In this document: piece by piece, positions 41,359-49,781 of the stretch
How the letters are laid out: the number at the start of each line of letters is the position of its first letter
Numbering within the stretch: the first letter of the stretch is position 1
NCBI RefSeq assembly: GCF_013409625.1
Contig: NZ_JACCBF010000001.1
Coordinates: 3,413,001 to 3,477,000, forward strand
Length of the DNA: 64,000 bases
Source of the DNA: Nocardioides kongjuensis
GTDB taxonomy: Bacteria > Actinomycetota > Actinomycetes > Propionibacteriales > Nocardioidaceae
Reading direction: 5' to 3'
The notes under the pieces: model-generated
Told to the model about the DNA's origin: nothing
What the model saw: the letters and a program-made list of their open reading frames with translations, nothing else
Databases searched by the model: none
Program-made: the position numbers and the translations under genes

Positions 41359-42027
41359 TCATGCCGCGCTGTGCAACCTCCGCTTGAGCTTGCGCCGCTT
41401 CCGGTCCAGCTCCTCGAGCCGCACCTCCAGCGACGCGTTGCGCCGAGCCAGCCGCTCGACCTCCCGCAGCGCCTCGGGCAGCGTCTGCAGCGCGGCGGAC
41501 GCGCTCGGGAGCCCGGTGAGGCCGAGGGATGCCGTACCGAAGCCGACGAGCTTGCCGAACGCCTTCCAGACCTGAGCCGGCTCGAGCCCGTCGGTCTCGA
41601 TGACGTGCAGGCGCTCGGGCTTGCGGCACGCCGCCTGCCACTGGGCGACGGCGGCGGCCTCGTCGTCGAGGCCCGTGGTCACGACGATGTTGACCTGGTG
41701 GCCGGCGAGGGCGTCGACGAGCAGCGCGACCTGCTCGGCGGTGGCAGCAGCCAGGAGCGACTGGCTGAAGACGAGGTCGCACCTGCTCTTGCTCGCCCGG
41801 CGGACCAGGCGCGTCCACTGGCCCTCGACGTCGGCGCGCTTGAGGCCCCAGTCCTTGTGGGAGCGGGTCATCTCGACAGCGGCCCGGAAGCTCTCGGCGG
41901 TGGACTGGGCCAGGGAGGCGACGCCGAGCTCGACGAGGGCCGCGTGGTGGTGCGCGAGGGCGAGCTCCACGACGTCGCCGGCGCCCGGCATGCCGACATG
42001 GATCCAGGCCTTCTGCTTCTTCGCCAT
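41359..42027 (-). CDS. Hypothetical protein with degenerate sulfotransferase-like start and C-terminal coiled coil
   Basis: The ATG at 42027 gives 222 residues. The start KAWIHVGMPGAGDVVELAL resembles the LHIGLPKTGTT loop of a class of actinobacterial sulfotransferase-like proteins, but the Lys-Thr-Gly-Thr of the phosphosulfate site is replaced. The middle retains helix/strand alternation (CDLVFSQSLLAA, VNIVVTTGLDDEA). The last 40 residues (EVERLARRNASLEVRLEELD then RKRRKLKRRL) form a basic coiled coil. It is likely non-catalytic. No neighbour on the same strand suggests a role. Confidence 0.6.
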   Translation of the reverse strand: MAKKQKAWIHVGMPGAGDVVELALAHHHAALVELGVASLAQSTAESFRAAVEMTRSHKDWGLKRADVEGQWTRLVRRASKSRCDLVFSQSLLAAATAEQVALLVDALAGHQVNIVVTTGLDDEAAAVAQWQAACRKPERLHVIETDGLEPAQVWKAFGKLVGFGTASLGLTGLPSASAALQTLPEALREVERLARRNASLEVRLEELDRKRRKLKRRLHSAA

Positions 42028-42099
42028 GCCGCCACGCTGACAGGCCACGATGAGCGGTCCGTGAACCCGCGGTGACGTGCAGCGGTCCATCCGAAGGGG

Positions 42100-42113
42100 T
42101 AGAACAGGTTCTA
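42100..42113. promoter_or_regulatory. KstR-like operator
   Basis: TAGAACAGGTTCTA fits TnnAACnnGTTnnA and has 6-bp arms. It lies 21 bp upstream of the ATG of the SnoaL-like gene. Confidence 0.65.
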
Positions 42114-42134
42114 GATTCGGCCTACCATGACCGC

Positions 42135-42587
42135 ATGATCACCTCCGACGCGATCGCCTGGAACGCCCCCAACGACCCGCACCCGGCCCGCGCGGCGTCC
42201 CAGCGGTCCTACTCCGCCGTGGCCAAGGGCGACCTGGCCGAGTGGCTGACGGTGTACGCCGAGGACGCGGTGCTCGAGGACCCGGTCGGCCCGTCGATGT
42301 TCGACCCCGAGGGCAAGGGCCACCACGGCCACGCCGGCATCTCGGCCTTCTGGGAGAAGGCGATCGCGCCGATCGACACCTTCGAGTTCCAGATCAACGA
42401 CTCGTTCGCCAACCCGGGCAGCAACACCTGCGCCAACATCGGGCGGATCAAGACGTCCTTCGCCGACGGCTCGCACACGACGACCGACCTGATCATGGTG
42501 TACGTCGTCGACGACGACGGCCGGGTGAGGTCGATGAAGGCGTTCTGGGAGCCGGACCGCACGATGGCGAGCTTCACCTCCGCCTGA
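42135..42587 (+). CDS. SnoaL/ketosteroid-isomerase-like protein
   Basis: The ATG at 42135 gives 150 residues. An N-terminal helix (AASQRSYSAVAKGDLAEWLTVY) is followed by AEDAVLEDPVG, a glycine-rich turn with HHGHAGISAFWEKAIAPID and a C-terminal sheet (TTDLIMVYVVDDDGRVRSMKAFWEPDR). The LEDPVG site with Asp and the length match the KSI-like branch used in steroid breakdown loci. With the KstR-type site just upstream, a steroid or related lipid role is more likely than for most members of this fold. Isomerase activity is not proven. Confidence 0.82.
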   Translation: MITSDAIAWNAPNDPHPARAASQRSYSAVAKGDLAEWLTVYAEDAVLEDPVGPSMFDPEGKGHHGHAGISAFWEKAIAPIDTFEFQINDSFANPGSNTCANIGRIKTSFADGSHTTTDLIMVYVVDDDGRVRSMKAFWEPDRTMASFTSA

Positions 42588-42633
42588 TCCGGCGCGCGTA
42601 AATGGGTGGCGTGGGTTCGTAGGGTGGACCGAC

Positions 42634-43119
42634 GTGGAACCCCTCACCGAGCAACAGATCCGCGCCTCCTTCGTGAACTGCTCGAAGGGTGAGGCCAAGC
42701 GGCTGCCGGTCCCCCGCGACCTGCCTGCCCAGCCGTGGGAGAACCTCGACTTCCTCGGCTGGCGCGACCCGCAGTCGCGGGTGCGCGGGTACGTCGTCGC
42801 GGAGGTCGACGGATCGCCGTACGGCATCGTCCTGCGGGCGACCGACGGCAGCGCCGGCGTGCCGCGCAAGAACCTGTGCGCGCTGTGCCTGACGCCGCAC
42901 GGCTCGGGCGGGGTCGTGCTGATGGTGGCGCCGCGGTCCGGGAAGGCCGGGCAGAACGGCGACTCCGTCGGCACCTACATGTGTGCCGACCTGCAGTGCT
43001 CGCTCTACGTGCGAGGCAAGAAGGTCAGCGACCAGGGCCGGCTGCCGGAGTCGCTGCCCCTCGAGCAGCAGGTGGCGCGGCTGACGGACAACCTCGCCGC
43101 CTTCCTGCGCCGGGTCTGA
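42634..43119 (+). CDS. FBP-family zinc-finger protein (FusB/EF-G-binding type)
   Basis: The GTG at 42634 gives 161 residues. The C-terminal treble-clef zinc site is visible as KNLCALCLTPHGSGG and, about 40 residues later, YMCADLQCSLYVRGKK. The start PLTEQQIRASFVNCSKGEAKRL is the conserved opening of actinobacterial FBP-domain proteins. The family is related to FusB, which binds elongation factor G and can free it from stalled ribosomes or fusidic acid. It may help ribosome recovery; no resistance can be claimed from sequence. Confidence 0.84.
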   Translation: MEPLTEQQIRASFVNCSKGEAKRLPVPRDLPAQPWENLDFLGWRDPQSRVRGYVVAEVDGSPYGIVLRATDGSAGVPRKNLCALCLTPHGSGGVVLMVAPRSGKAGQNGDSVGTYMCADLQCSLYVRGKKVSDQGRLPESLPLEQQVARLTDNLAAFLRRV

Positions 43120-43129
43120 GCCGCCGAGG

Positions 43130-45454
43130 TCACCGCTTGACCCGGATCCGCGCCGTGGTCAGGACGACGGGCGCCGACCCCGGCAGCGTCCAGGTCACCC
43201 TCGCGCTGACCTTCCTGCCCAGGTGGCGGCCGCCCAGCTTGAGCGCGGGCCCGGTCGCGCCGGCGATCACGCGCCTGCCCACCAGCCACTGCACGCTCAC
43301 CACGGCTCCGGTCGGGGCGGAGGCGGGGATGACGACCTTGAGCCTCTTGCCGACCCTCGCCCTGCCCTTGAGCGTCGGGCTGCCCGCGACGGTGAGCGGA
43401 GTGGTCGTGCCCGGCCCACCGGGCGTCGCGACGACGGTGACCACCGTCGAGAACTCGCTGACCGCGTCGCCGGTGTCCGGCGAGCGGCTCTCGGAGACGA
43501 CGGCCACGCGGGTGCCAGGGGAGATCGGCGCGGCGGGCGTGATCGTCCACAGCCCGTTGCCGTCGCCCTTGACCTGGCTCTGGCCGAGCAGGGCACCGAC
43601 TCCGTGCGGCGCCGTCCCCGCCGCGCTGTCGGTCGCGTACAGGTAGACGTAGTCACCCGCGCCGCCACCGTCACCGCTCACCAGTGCGTCGCGGGCGACC
43701 TGGACCTGCGGCGTGGAGACGTTGCCGTTCTCCTCCGCCGGGTTGCCCGGGCCGTCGCCGTCGTCGGGCTTCCCGGCGCTCAGCCCGCCGACGTCGAGCA
43801 TCAGCCCGGCGTTGCCGGAGCCTGTGTTGTGAAGAGCCTTGTTGTGACCGGTCGAGGCGATCGTGATCGCGTTGTGCAGGCTGTTGGAGACGGTGTTCCC
43901 GCTGCCGAGCACACTCCCGATGCTGTTGCGGGTCGCGACGTCACCGCCGACGTCCTTGACCACGACGCCCGAGCCGTTGGCGCGCTGGCCGGTGCAGGCG
44001 GCGCCCACCTCGTCCACGCCGATCCGGTTGCGGCTGACGGTGGTGCGGTCGCCACCGGCGATGACGACGGCCGCGCCGCTGGCGCTGCAGATGACGTTAC
44101 GGTCCTCGACGACCGTCGACCCGATGTCGCTCCGATCGCCGACCACCCTCACCGCGTGCGCCATCGGAGCGGCCGTGCCGTCGGCCAGCAGTCCGAAGAC
44201 GTTGCCGGTGACGGTCCCCTCGTCCCCGTTGAGCACGACGCCGGTCGCGTCGCTCGCGACGACGATGCGGCTGGAGGACACCCCTGCGTAGTCACCGTCG
44301 GCCGCGATGCCCACCACGGTCGGTGCGAGGGCGATCGCTCCCGTGGCGTCGGTCCCGATCAGCGTCTCCTGGATCGAGACGGACCCCTCCGGGCCCGTCT
44401 GTCGTACGCCGTAGGCACCGCCGGCGATCACGTTGCGCGAGGCCGGCCCGTTCGTCCCCGCCTGCACGAATCCGGGCCCGGCATCGATGCCGACTGCTCC
44501 GGGCGCGGCGGCGGGGGTCGTGCCGTCGCTCGCCAGACCGAGGTAGCTGCCGTTGACGTAGACGCTTGCGCCCACGGCGCCGGGCGCCACCCGGATACCG
44601 GCCTGGCTCATCTGGCCGATCGCATTGCAGACTCCGTCGCAGGCCGGGGTCGCGTGCTGTCCGGCACTGAGCGTGTTGCCGATGTTGACGCTCTGGGGCA
44701 CGTCGGCGCCGTTCTCGGCGACCAGGATGCCGACCTGGCCGCCGGCCACGTCGTGGCCGTTCTGCTGTCCGGGCGCGCCGTCGGCGTTGAGTCCGAGGTT
44801 GGTCGCGTTCACCGCGACGTAGTCGGCCCCCGAGACCTCGATGCCGGTCGCGGCGTTGACGATCGTCGTGCGGAACTCGTCGTACTCGCTGCCGATCGAC
44901 GCACGATCACCGGTCACCCGCACCCCGATCGACAAGGGGTGGGCGACGCCGAGGGTCGTCATGCCGACCCAGACCTGCGACAGCGTCGTGTCGGCCCCGC
45001 TCAGGGCGATGCCGACCGACGCGCTCTCCGAGCTGACGACCGCCACGTTCCGCAGCGCCGCGCCCTGGCCGGAGACGCGGACCGGTGCACCGGCGAAGTC
45101 ACCCGACAGGGTCACGCACGGCCGGCTCGCATCGTCGGCGCACCCGTCGACGGTGGTGTTGGGTGGGATCGACACGTGGTTGCCGAGGGTGATCGTGGTG
45201 TCGGCCGGGAGGTCGATCGTGATGCGCACGACCGTCCCACCAGCGGAGGCGGCCTCTTGCAGCGCGGCCCGCAGCGTGCACACCCCACCCGCCGTGGCAC
45301 AGGTCCCGTTCAGCGCGGCATCGGGGGCGTCGAGCGAACTGTTCACCGTGAACGGCGTGTCCGCGGAAGCCGGCGCCGCCGTGACCACGGCACTCAGGGG
45401 GACCAGCAGCAGGGTCAGGACGAAGAGCGCGAAGGGGCGAACGACGGAAGGCAC
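43130..45454 (-). CDS. Secreted right-handed beta-helix protein with CSLREA-type start
   Basis: The GTG at 45454 gives 774 residues with a signal peptide (FALFVLTLLLVPLSAVVTAAPASA). Directly after it comes a CSLREA-like motif (CTLRAALQEAASAGG). A long series of beta-helix turns follows, rich in NVI/GNTVSNS-type rungs (for example VNIGNTLSAGQ, SRNVIAGGAYGV, GSGNTVSNSLHNAITI). The C-terminus is an Ig-like domain with a basic tail (LTTARIRVKR). Such proteins bind or cut surface polysaccharide or act as adhesins. A TTG start at 45514 is possible but lacks a ribosome-binding site. No catalytic residues could be picked out. Confidence 0.83.
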   Translation of the reverse strand: MPSVVRPFALFVLTLLLVPLSAVVTAAPASADTPFTVNSSLDAPDAALNGTCATAGGVCTLRAALQEAASAGGTVVRITIDLPADTTITLGNHVSIPPNTTVDGCADDASRPCVTLSGDFAGAPVRVSGQGAALRNVAVVSSESASVGIALSGADTTLSQVWVGMTTLGVAHPLSIGVRVTGDRASIGSEYDEFRTTIVNAATGIEVSGADYVAVNATNLGLNADGAPGQQNGHDVAGGQVGILVAENGADVPQSVNIGNTLSAGQHATPACDGVCNAIGQMSQAGIRVAPGAVGASVYVNGSYLGLASDGTTPAAAPGAVGIDAGPGFVQAGTNGPASRNVIAGGAYGVRQTGPEGSVSIQETLIGTDATGAIALAPTVVGIAADGDYAGVSSSRIVVASDATGVVLNGDEGTVTGNVFGLLADGTAAPMAHAVRVVGDRSDIGSTVVEDRNVICSASGAAVVIAGGDRTTVSRNRIGVDEVGAACTGQRANGSGVVVKDVGGDVATRNSIGSVLGSGNTVSNSLHNAITIASTGHNKALHNTGSGNAGLMLDVGGLSAGKPDDGDGPGNPAEENGNVSTPQVQVARDALVSGDGGGAGDYVYLYATDSAAGTAPHGVGALLGQSQVKGDGNGLWTITPAAPISPGTRVAVVSESRSPDTGDAVSEFSTVVTVVATPGGPGTTTPLTVAGSPTLKGRARVGKRLKVVIPASAPTGAVVSVQWLVGRRVIAGATGPALKLGGRHLGRKVSARVTWTLPGSAPVVLTTARIRVKR

Positions 45455-45547
45455 GGCGAGGACGCTAGGTCCGTCGTACCGCCGCGCAGAAGGGCTCCGG
45501 AGCCGGTTGAGCAATCCCCCGGGCCAAGATGAGTAACGGGCCGCACG

Positions 45548-46180
45548 CTACTCGGCGATCGCGTCGGCGACCCAGGTGACGAGGGGGCGCAGCCGGCGCC
45601 AGTCCTCGCGCACGCGGTCGAGCAGCTCGGCGGTGTGCACGAACGGCTCGAAGCCGTAGGACCGCATCCCGAGCACGGTCTTCATCTTGAGCAGCTCGAT
45701 GCGCGGGTGCTCCTTGTCGTAGCCCCGCGGCACCGTCTTGAGCCGCTGCCCGGTGACCTCGAACCCGCCGCGCTCGAGGTCGCGCAGGATCCGCTGCAGC
45801 AGCCTGCCGGTCTTCTCCTCGGCCATCGCCTCGCGCATCCGAGCCAGGTGCGCGCCCGAGGCCTCGTAGATCCCACCGCCGACGCGGACGCCGGGGGCCG
45901 CGACCTCGACGTACCACCCGGAGGCGGGACCGACGCCGACGAAGGCGCCCTGGTGCGTCTTGTAGGGCGTCTTGTCCTTCGCGAACCGGACGTCGCGGTA
46001 GGGCCGGAACACCTTCGCGGCGCCGAACTCCTGGGCGAGTGCGTCCGTCAGCGCGACCATCGGCGCCTTCACGCTGTCGGTGTAGACGGCCTTGTGGGCC
46101 TCCCAGAAGGACTTGGTGTTGTCGACCTCGAGGTCGTCGTAGAAGTCGAGGGCAGCGACGGGAAAGCCGGTGAAGTCCAC
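45548..46180 (-). CDS. DUF2461 (TIGR02453) family protein
   Basis: The GTG at 46180 gives 210 residues, with the characteristic ALDFYDDLEVDNTKSFWEAHK start. FRPYRDVRFAKDKTPYKTHQGAFVG follows, then the WYVEVAAPGVRVGGGIYE strand pair. The family is widespread and has no known function. It is followed upstream on the same strand by the DUF3592 protein gene, whose stop at 46182 leaves a 1-bp gap, so the two are probably co-transcribed. Confidence 0.88.
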   Translation of the reverse strand: MDFTGFPVAALDFYDDLEVDNTKSFWEAHKAVYTDSVKAPMVALTDALAQEFGAAKVFRPYRDVRFAKDKTPYKTHQGAFVGVGPASGWYVEVAAPGVRVGGGIYEASGAHLARMREAMAEEKTGRLLQRILRDLERGGFEVTGQRLKTVPRGYDKEHPRIELLKMKTVLGMRSYGFEPFVHTAELLDRVREDWRRLRPLVTWVADAIAE

Positions 46181-46181
46181 G

Positions 46182-46958
46182 TCAGGAGGGTACGACCGGC
46201 GCCGGGGCCTCCGCGCGCGGGACCGGCACGTTCCAGCGCAGCGCATGGACCATCGCGACCACGATCCGCTTCTCGTCGAGCGGGTCCGCGGAGTCGTACC
46301 AGACGGTCGTGCGCTGCCCCTCGACGATCGGGGCGGCGGCGGGGATGGTGACCCGCTGGCGGAGCAGGTACGGCGTGCCGTCGGTCCCGAAGAACCTGAA
46401 GGTGGTCGTGGTGATCAGGTTGGACGCGTCCTCGAAGTCGTACGGGTCGATCCCCGAGTCGACGACCGTCCCGGCGGTCGGCGTGCCCTCTGCGATCAGC
46501 CGCAGCTCGTCGAGCCAGCGCAGTCGCCGCCGGGCGGCCAGCAGCGACCCACCGATCAGGGCAAGGAGCCCGGCGGCGGCCAGGCCGGCCGCCGCGACGT
46601 CGTACCAGCCGCCGGCGCCGAGCTCGCGGGTCGCGACGACGAGGCCGGGCGCCGAGCACAGGAGCAGCAGGCCGCCGGCGTGCCAGCTGCTGAGGGCGCG
46701 TGGGAAGCGGTCCATCATGAAGAGCCAGCCGACGGACCCGACCACGGCGATCAGCAGGCCACCGAGGGTGCCGGCCGCGGCGGCACCCTGGGCGACGTAG
46801 GCCGCAGGGGCGTCGTCGTTGGCGTCGATGATCGTCAGGCCCAGGCCGTAGCCGGCCCAGGCGCTGCCCACGGCCATGAGCACGGCCGCGACGACCGGGC
46901 CGGTGCGGCGCCGGGCGCGCGGGGTGAACGTGAACGGCGGCGGCTCCGAGTGCACCAT
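46182..46958 (-). CDS. DUF3592-like membrane protein
   Basis: The ATG at 46958 gives 258 residues. Four membrane helices are clear (PVVAAVLMAVGSAWAGYGLGL, AAAGTLGGLLIAVVGSVGWLF, ALSSWHAGGLLLLCSAPGLVV, GLAAAGLLALIGGSLL). A cytoplasmic or outside domain with GTPTAGTVVDSGID, TTTFRFFGTDGTPYLLR and IVEGQRTTVWYDSADPLD follows, as in DUF3592. It is divergent from the small gene at 46990 and read together with the DUF2461 gene. Confidence 0.75.
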   Translation of the reverse strand: MVHSEPPPFTFTPRARRRTGPVVAAVLMAVGSAWAGYGLGLTIIDANDDAPAAYVAQGAAAAGTLGGLLIAVVGSVGWLFMMDRFPRALSSWHAGGLLLLCSAPGLVVATRELGAGGWYDVAAAGLAAAGLLALIGGSLLAARRRLRWLDELRLIAEGTPTAGTVVDSGIDPYDFEDASNLITTTTFRFFGTDGTPYLLRQRVTIPAAAPIVEGQRTTVWYDSADPLDEKRIVVAMVHALRWNVPVPRAEAPAPVVPS

Positions 46959-46989
46959 GGACCCATTCAACCCCGACCCGAGGAGAGAC

Positions 46990-47220
46990 ATGGCCAGGAA
47001 GCGCTGGAAGGACCTCAGCCCCCGCACCCGGAAGGTCATCCTGATCGGCAGCGTGGTCGACGGTGCGCTCAAGGCGGCCGCGCTCGCCGACCTCCGGGGC
47101 CGCGAGGAGGACGAGGTCAACGGGTCGAAGCGGAGGTGGACGCTCGCGCTGACCTTCGTGAACTCCGCCGGCGTGCTGCCGGTGGTGTACTTCCTCCGCG
47201 GGCGTCGCACGACCGGCTGA
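46990..47220 (+). CDS. Small membrane-associated protein, PLDc_N-like
   Basis: This 76-residue protein has a basic start (ARKRWKDLSPRTRKV), a short hydrophobic/helix segment (VILIGSVVDGALKAAALADL) and a C-terminal hydrophobic segment (LALTFVNSAGVLPVVYFLRG). The ending in YFLxGR is shared with PLDc_N-type small proteins. A good AGGAGAG precedes the ATG. Function unknown. Confidence 0.65.
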   Translation: MARKRWKDLSPRTRKVILIGSVVDGALKAAALADLRGREEDEVNGSKRRWTLALTFVNSAGVLPVVYFLRGRRTTG

Positions 47221-47230
47221 GGGCCGGATC

Positions 47231-47306
<76 letters not shown>

Positions 47307-47336
47307 AGACCCCGGAGAACCGGAGCGATGAGGATG

Positions 47337-48110
47337 CTACCCGATGGGCTGGAAGGTGCTGCGCTTCGGCTCCACCCCGTCGCCGGACGAGCGGCCGGTG
47401 ACCCGGCGCTGGACCCACGGCGCGAGGTGGGTGCGGGCCCAGGCGAGCGTGGCGGCACGCTGCTCGCGGGCGCTCAGGACGGGTGCCGGGACGGGCGGGA
47501 TCGGCTGCAGGTCGTGGGCGATGCCGAGCGCGTCGAGGGCGGCGATGGCGATCATCTGGTGACCGACCGCATTGAGGTGGAGGCGGTCCTCGTCCATCAC
47601 CTCGGCGACCGTCCAGCCGCGCATCCGCCACATGTCGACCAGGGTGGCCTCGTGCTTCTCGGCGATCTCGCGGACCCACTCGTTGAAGATCGCGGTCCGG
47701 CCGCGGATCACCTTGATCACGCCGTTGAGGCCGGGATCGGCGATCGTGAACATGACGACGTGCGCACCGCTGGCGGCGAGTCGCCCGACCGCCTCGTCGT
47801 ACGACGCGGCGAGGGCGTCGATGTCGACCTTGGGTCGCAGCACGTCGTTGCCGCCGCCGTGGATGCTGACCAGGTCAGGGCCGAGCGCGATCGCGGCGTC
47901 GACCTGCTCGTCGATGATCGCGGGCAGCTTGCGGCCACGGATGGCGAGATTGGCGTAGCCGAAGTCGGCGCCGTCGGCCGAGGCGGCCGTGGCGAGCGCC
48001 TCGGCGGTGCGGTCGGCCCATCCCCGCAGGCCGTTGGGACGCGCCGGGTCGGGGTCACCGACCCCTTCGGTGAACGAGTCGCCGAGGGCGACGTACTTCC
48101 GGAAGGTCAT
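47337..48110 (-). CDS. SGNH/GDSL-family hydrolase
   Basis: The ATG at 48110 gives 257 residues opening FRKYVALGDSFTEGVGDPDP with the Ser nucleophile. Block III is VSIHGGGNDVLRP and the Asp/His pair is in DEDRLHLNAVGHQM. There is no signal peptide, so it is cytoplasmic, unlike the lipase at 21918. It probably cleaves an ester on a small molecule. It is divergent from dcd. Confidence 0.88.
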   Translation of the reverse strand: MTFRKYVALGDSFTEGVGDPDPARPNGLRGWADRTAEALATAASADGADFGYANLAIRGRKLPAIIDEQVDAAIALGPDLVSIHGGGNDVLRPKVDIDALAASYDEAVGRLAASGAHVVMFTIADPGLNGVIKVIRGRTAIFNEWVREIAEKHEATLVDMWRMRGWTVAEVMDEDRLHLNAVGHQMIAIAALDALGIAHDLQPIPPVPAPVLSAREQRAATLAWARTHLAPWVQRRVTGRSSGDGVEPKRSTFQPIG

Positions 48111-48174
48111 CTGAGCATTCTGCGCTCGTGATCGCCGCCACTCGTCGGCAGGTCGGGCCGGTAGGGTGCGGGGC

Positions 48175-48750
48175 GTGCTGCTCAGCGACCGCGACATCAC
48201 CGCCGAGATCGACGCCGGACGGATCGCCCTGGAACCGTACGACCCGGGGCTGATGCAGCCGTCGTCGGTGGACTTTCGCCTCGACCGGTTCTTCCGGGTC
48301 TTCGACAACCACAAGTACCCCTCGATCGACCCGGCCGCGGACCAGTCCGACCTCACCCGCGTGGTGGAGCCGGAGGGTGACGAGCCGTTCATCCTGCACC
48401 CGGGCGAGTTCGTGCTCGGGTCGACGTACGAGGTCGTGACGCTGCCCGACGACATCGCCGCGCGCGTCGAGGGCAAGTCGTCGCTGGGCCGGCTCGGCCT
48501 GCTCACCCACGCCACCGCCGGCTTCGTGGACCCCGGGTTCTCCGGGCACGTGACGCTCGAGCTCGCCAACGTGGCGACCCTGCCGATCAAGCTCTACCCC
48601 GGCATGAAGATCGGCCAGTTCTGCTTCTTCCGGCTCTCCTCGCCGAGCGAGCACCCCTACGGCTCGGAGAGGTACGGCTCGCGCTACCAGGGCCAGCGCG
48701 GCCCCACGCCGTCGCGCTCGTTCCAGAACTTCCACCGCACGCAGATCTGA
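48175..48750 (+). CDS. dcd: dCTP deaminase
   Basis: The GTG at 48175 gives 191 residues, starting [17 protein letters not shown] as expected. [55 protein letters not shown] and the C-terminal [19 protein letters not shown] complete the conserved set, with the catalytic Glu in VTLEL. It deaminates dCTP to dUTP for thymidylate synthesis; actinobacterial versions can also remove the diphosphate to give dUMP. It stands alone. Confidence 0.95.
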   Translation: MLLSDRDITAEIDAGRIALEPYDPGLMQPSSVDFRLDRFFRVFDNHKYPSIDPAADQSDLTRVVEPEGDEPFILHPGEFVLGSTYEVVTLPDDIAARVEGKSSLGRLGLLTHATAGFVDPGFSGHVTLELANVATLPIKLYPGMKIGQFCFFRLSSPSEHPYGSERYGSRYQGQRGPTPSRSFQNFHRTQI

Positions 48751-48772
48751 CGGTGGACGCCGTTCATGCAGG

Positions 48773-48791
48773 TTAGGTTAGCCTGACCTCA
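48773..48791. promoter_or_regulatory. IdeR/DtxR-type iron box
   Basis: TTAGGTTAGCCTGACCTCA matches the 19-bp iron-box consensus TTAGGTTAGSCTAACCTAA at 17 of 19 positions. Its last base is the A of the ATG of the siderophore-interacting protein gene. Binding of iron-loaded repressor would block this promoter directly. Confidence 0.75.
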
Positions 48792-49777
48792 TGACCGTCG
48801 ACCAGAACGAGTACGTCGCCACGCTGCCCCTGCTCCTCACCGAGCTCGAAGTGGTGCGGGCCGAGCGGGTCTCGCCGTCGTTCGTGCGGATCGAGCTCGG
48901 GGGCGCGGCGCTGGCCGACCTGGGCCCGGACGGGCCGGTGTACGACCAGCGGATCAAGCTGATCTTCCCCAACGCGGCGGGCACGCTGCCGTCCTTCGCC
49001 GGGGCGGACGAGTCGTGGTGGACCACCTGGACGGAGATCCCCGAGGACGAGCGCGGCTCCCTGCGGACCTACACGATCCGCGACCGGGTGGGCGAGGGCG
49101 TCGACACCCGCCTCGTCGTCGACATCGTCGTCCACGAGGGCGACGCCCACGGCGACGACGTGCTCGACGGCGCCGGCAACCGCTGGGCCCTGCAGGCCGC
49201 GCCGGGGCAGCGGCTGGTGGTGCTCGCGCCGCGCAGGGGTCACGAGTTCGGGGGCATCGAGTGGTCCCCCGGCACGGCGACCCGGTTGCTGCTCGTCGGC
49301 GACGAGACCGCCGTCCCGGCGATCCGGGGAGTGCTCCGGGACCTGCCGGCCGACGCCACCGGGGCGGCGTACGTCGAGGTGCCGGTCGGCGCCGACGTCC
49401 AGGAGATCACCTCCCCCGCCGGCGTGCAGGTCACCTGGCTGCCGCGCAACGGCACCCCGCGCGGCGAGCGGCTGCACGCCGCGGTCCTCGACCACCTGAC
49501 CGGCACCGCGCCCACCGAGGCCGTCGTCGTGAGCGACGACGAGATCGACCCGGACCTGTGGGAGACGCCGGTGCACTCCTCCTCCGGCGAGGAGGTGGCC
49601 GCAGCGACCGCAGTGCCGACCGGGGACGCGCCGTACGCCGGGCTCTACGCGTGGATCGCCGGCGAGTCCAAGGTCGTGACCGGCCTGCGGCGCAAGCTGG
49701 TCAACGACCTCGGGCTGGACCGGCGCCAGGTCGCCTTCATGGGCTACTGGCGCGAGGGCGTCTCCATGCGATCCTGA
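48791..49777 (+). CDS. Siderophore-interacting protein (FAD-linked ferric-siderophore reductase type)
   Basis: This 328-residue SIP-family protein has the FAD-binding region with RTYTIRDRVGEG, VVHEGDAHGDDVLDGAGNRW, LLLVGDETAVPAIRGVL and a C-terminal YAWIAGESKVVTGLRRKLVN then FMGYWREG. It should use NAD(P)H to reduce ferric siderophores and release iron. The overlapping iron box supports induction under iron shortage. A small hydrolase gene follows, with only 4 bp between. Confidence 0.92.
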   Translation: MTVDQNEYVATLPLLLTELEVVRAERVSPSFVRIELGGAALADLGPDGPVYDQRIKLIFPNAAGTLPSFAGADESWWTTWTEIPEDERGSLRTYTIRDRVGEGVDTRLVVDIVVHEGDAHGDDVLDGAGNRWALQAAPGQRLVVLAPRRGHEFGGIEWSPGTATRLLLVGDETAVPAIRGVLRDLPADATGAAYVEVPVGADVQEITSPAGVQVTWLPRNGTPRGERLHAAVLDHLTGTAPTEAVVVSDDEIDPDLWETPVHSSSGEEVAAATAVPTGDAPYAGLYAWIAGESKVVTGLRRKLVNDLGLDRRQVAFMGYWREGVSMRS

Positions 49778-49781
49778 CGCC

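Noticed and set aside
45455..45514. TTG start 60 bases upstream for the beta-helix protein
   Set aside because: No properly spaced ribosome-binding site, and the added residues would put a charged stretch before an otherwise well-formed signal peptide.
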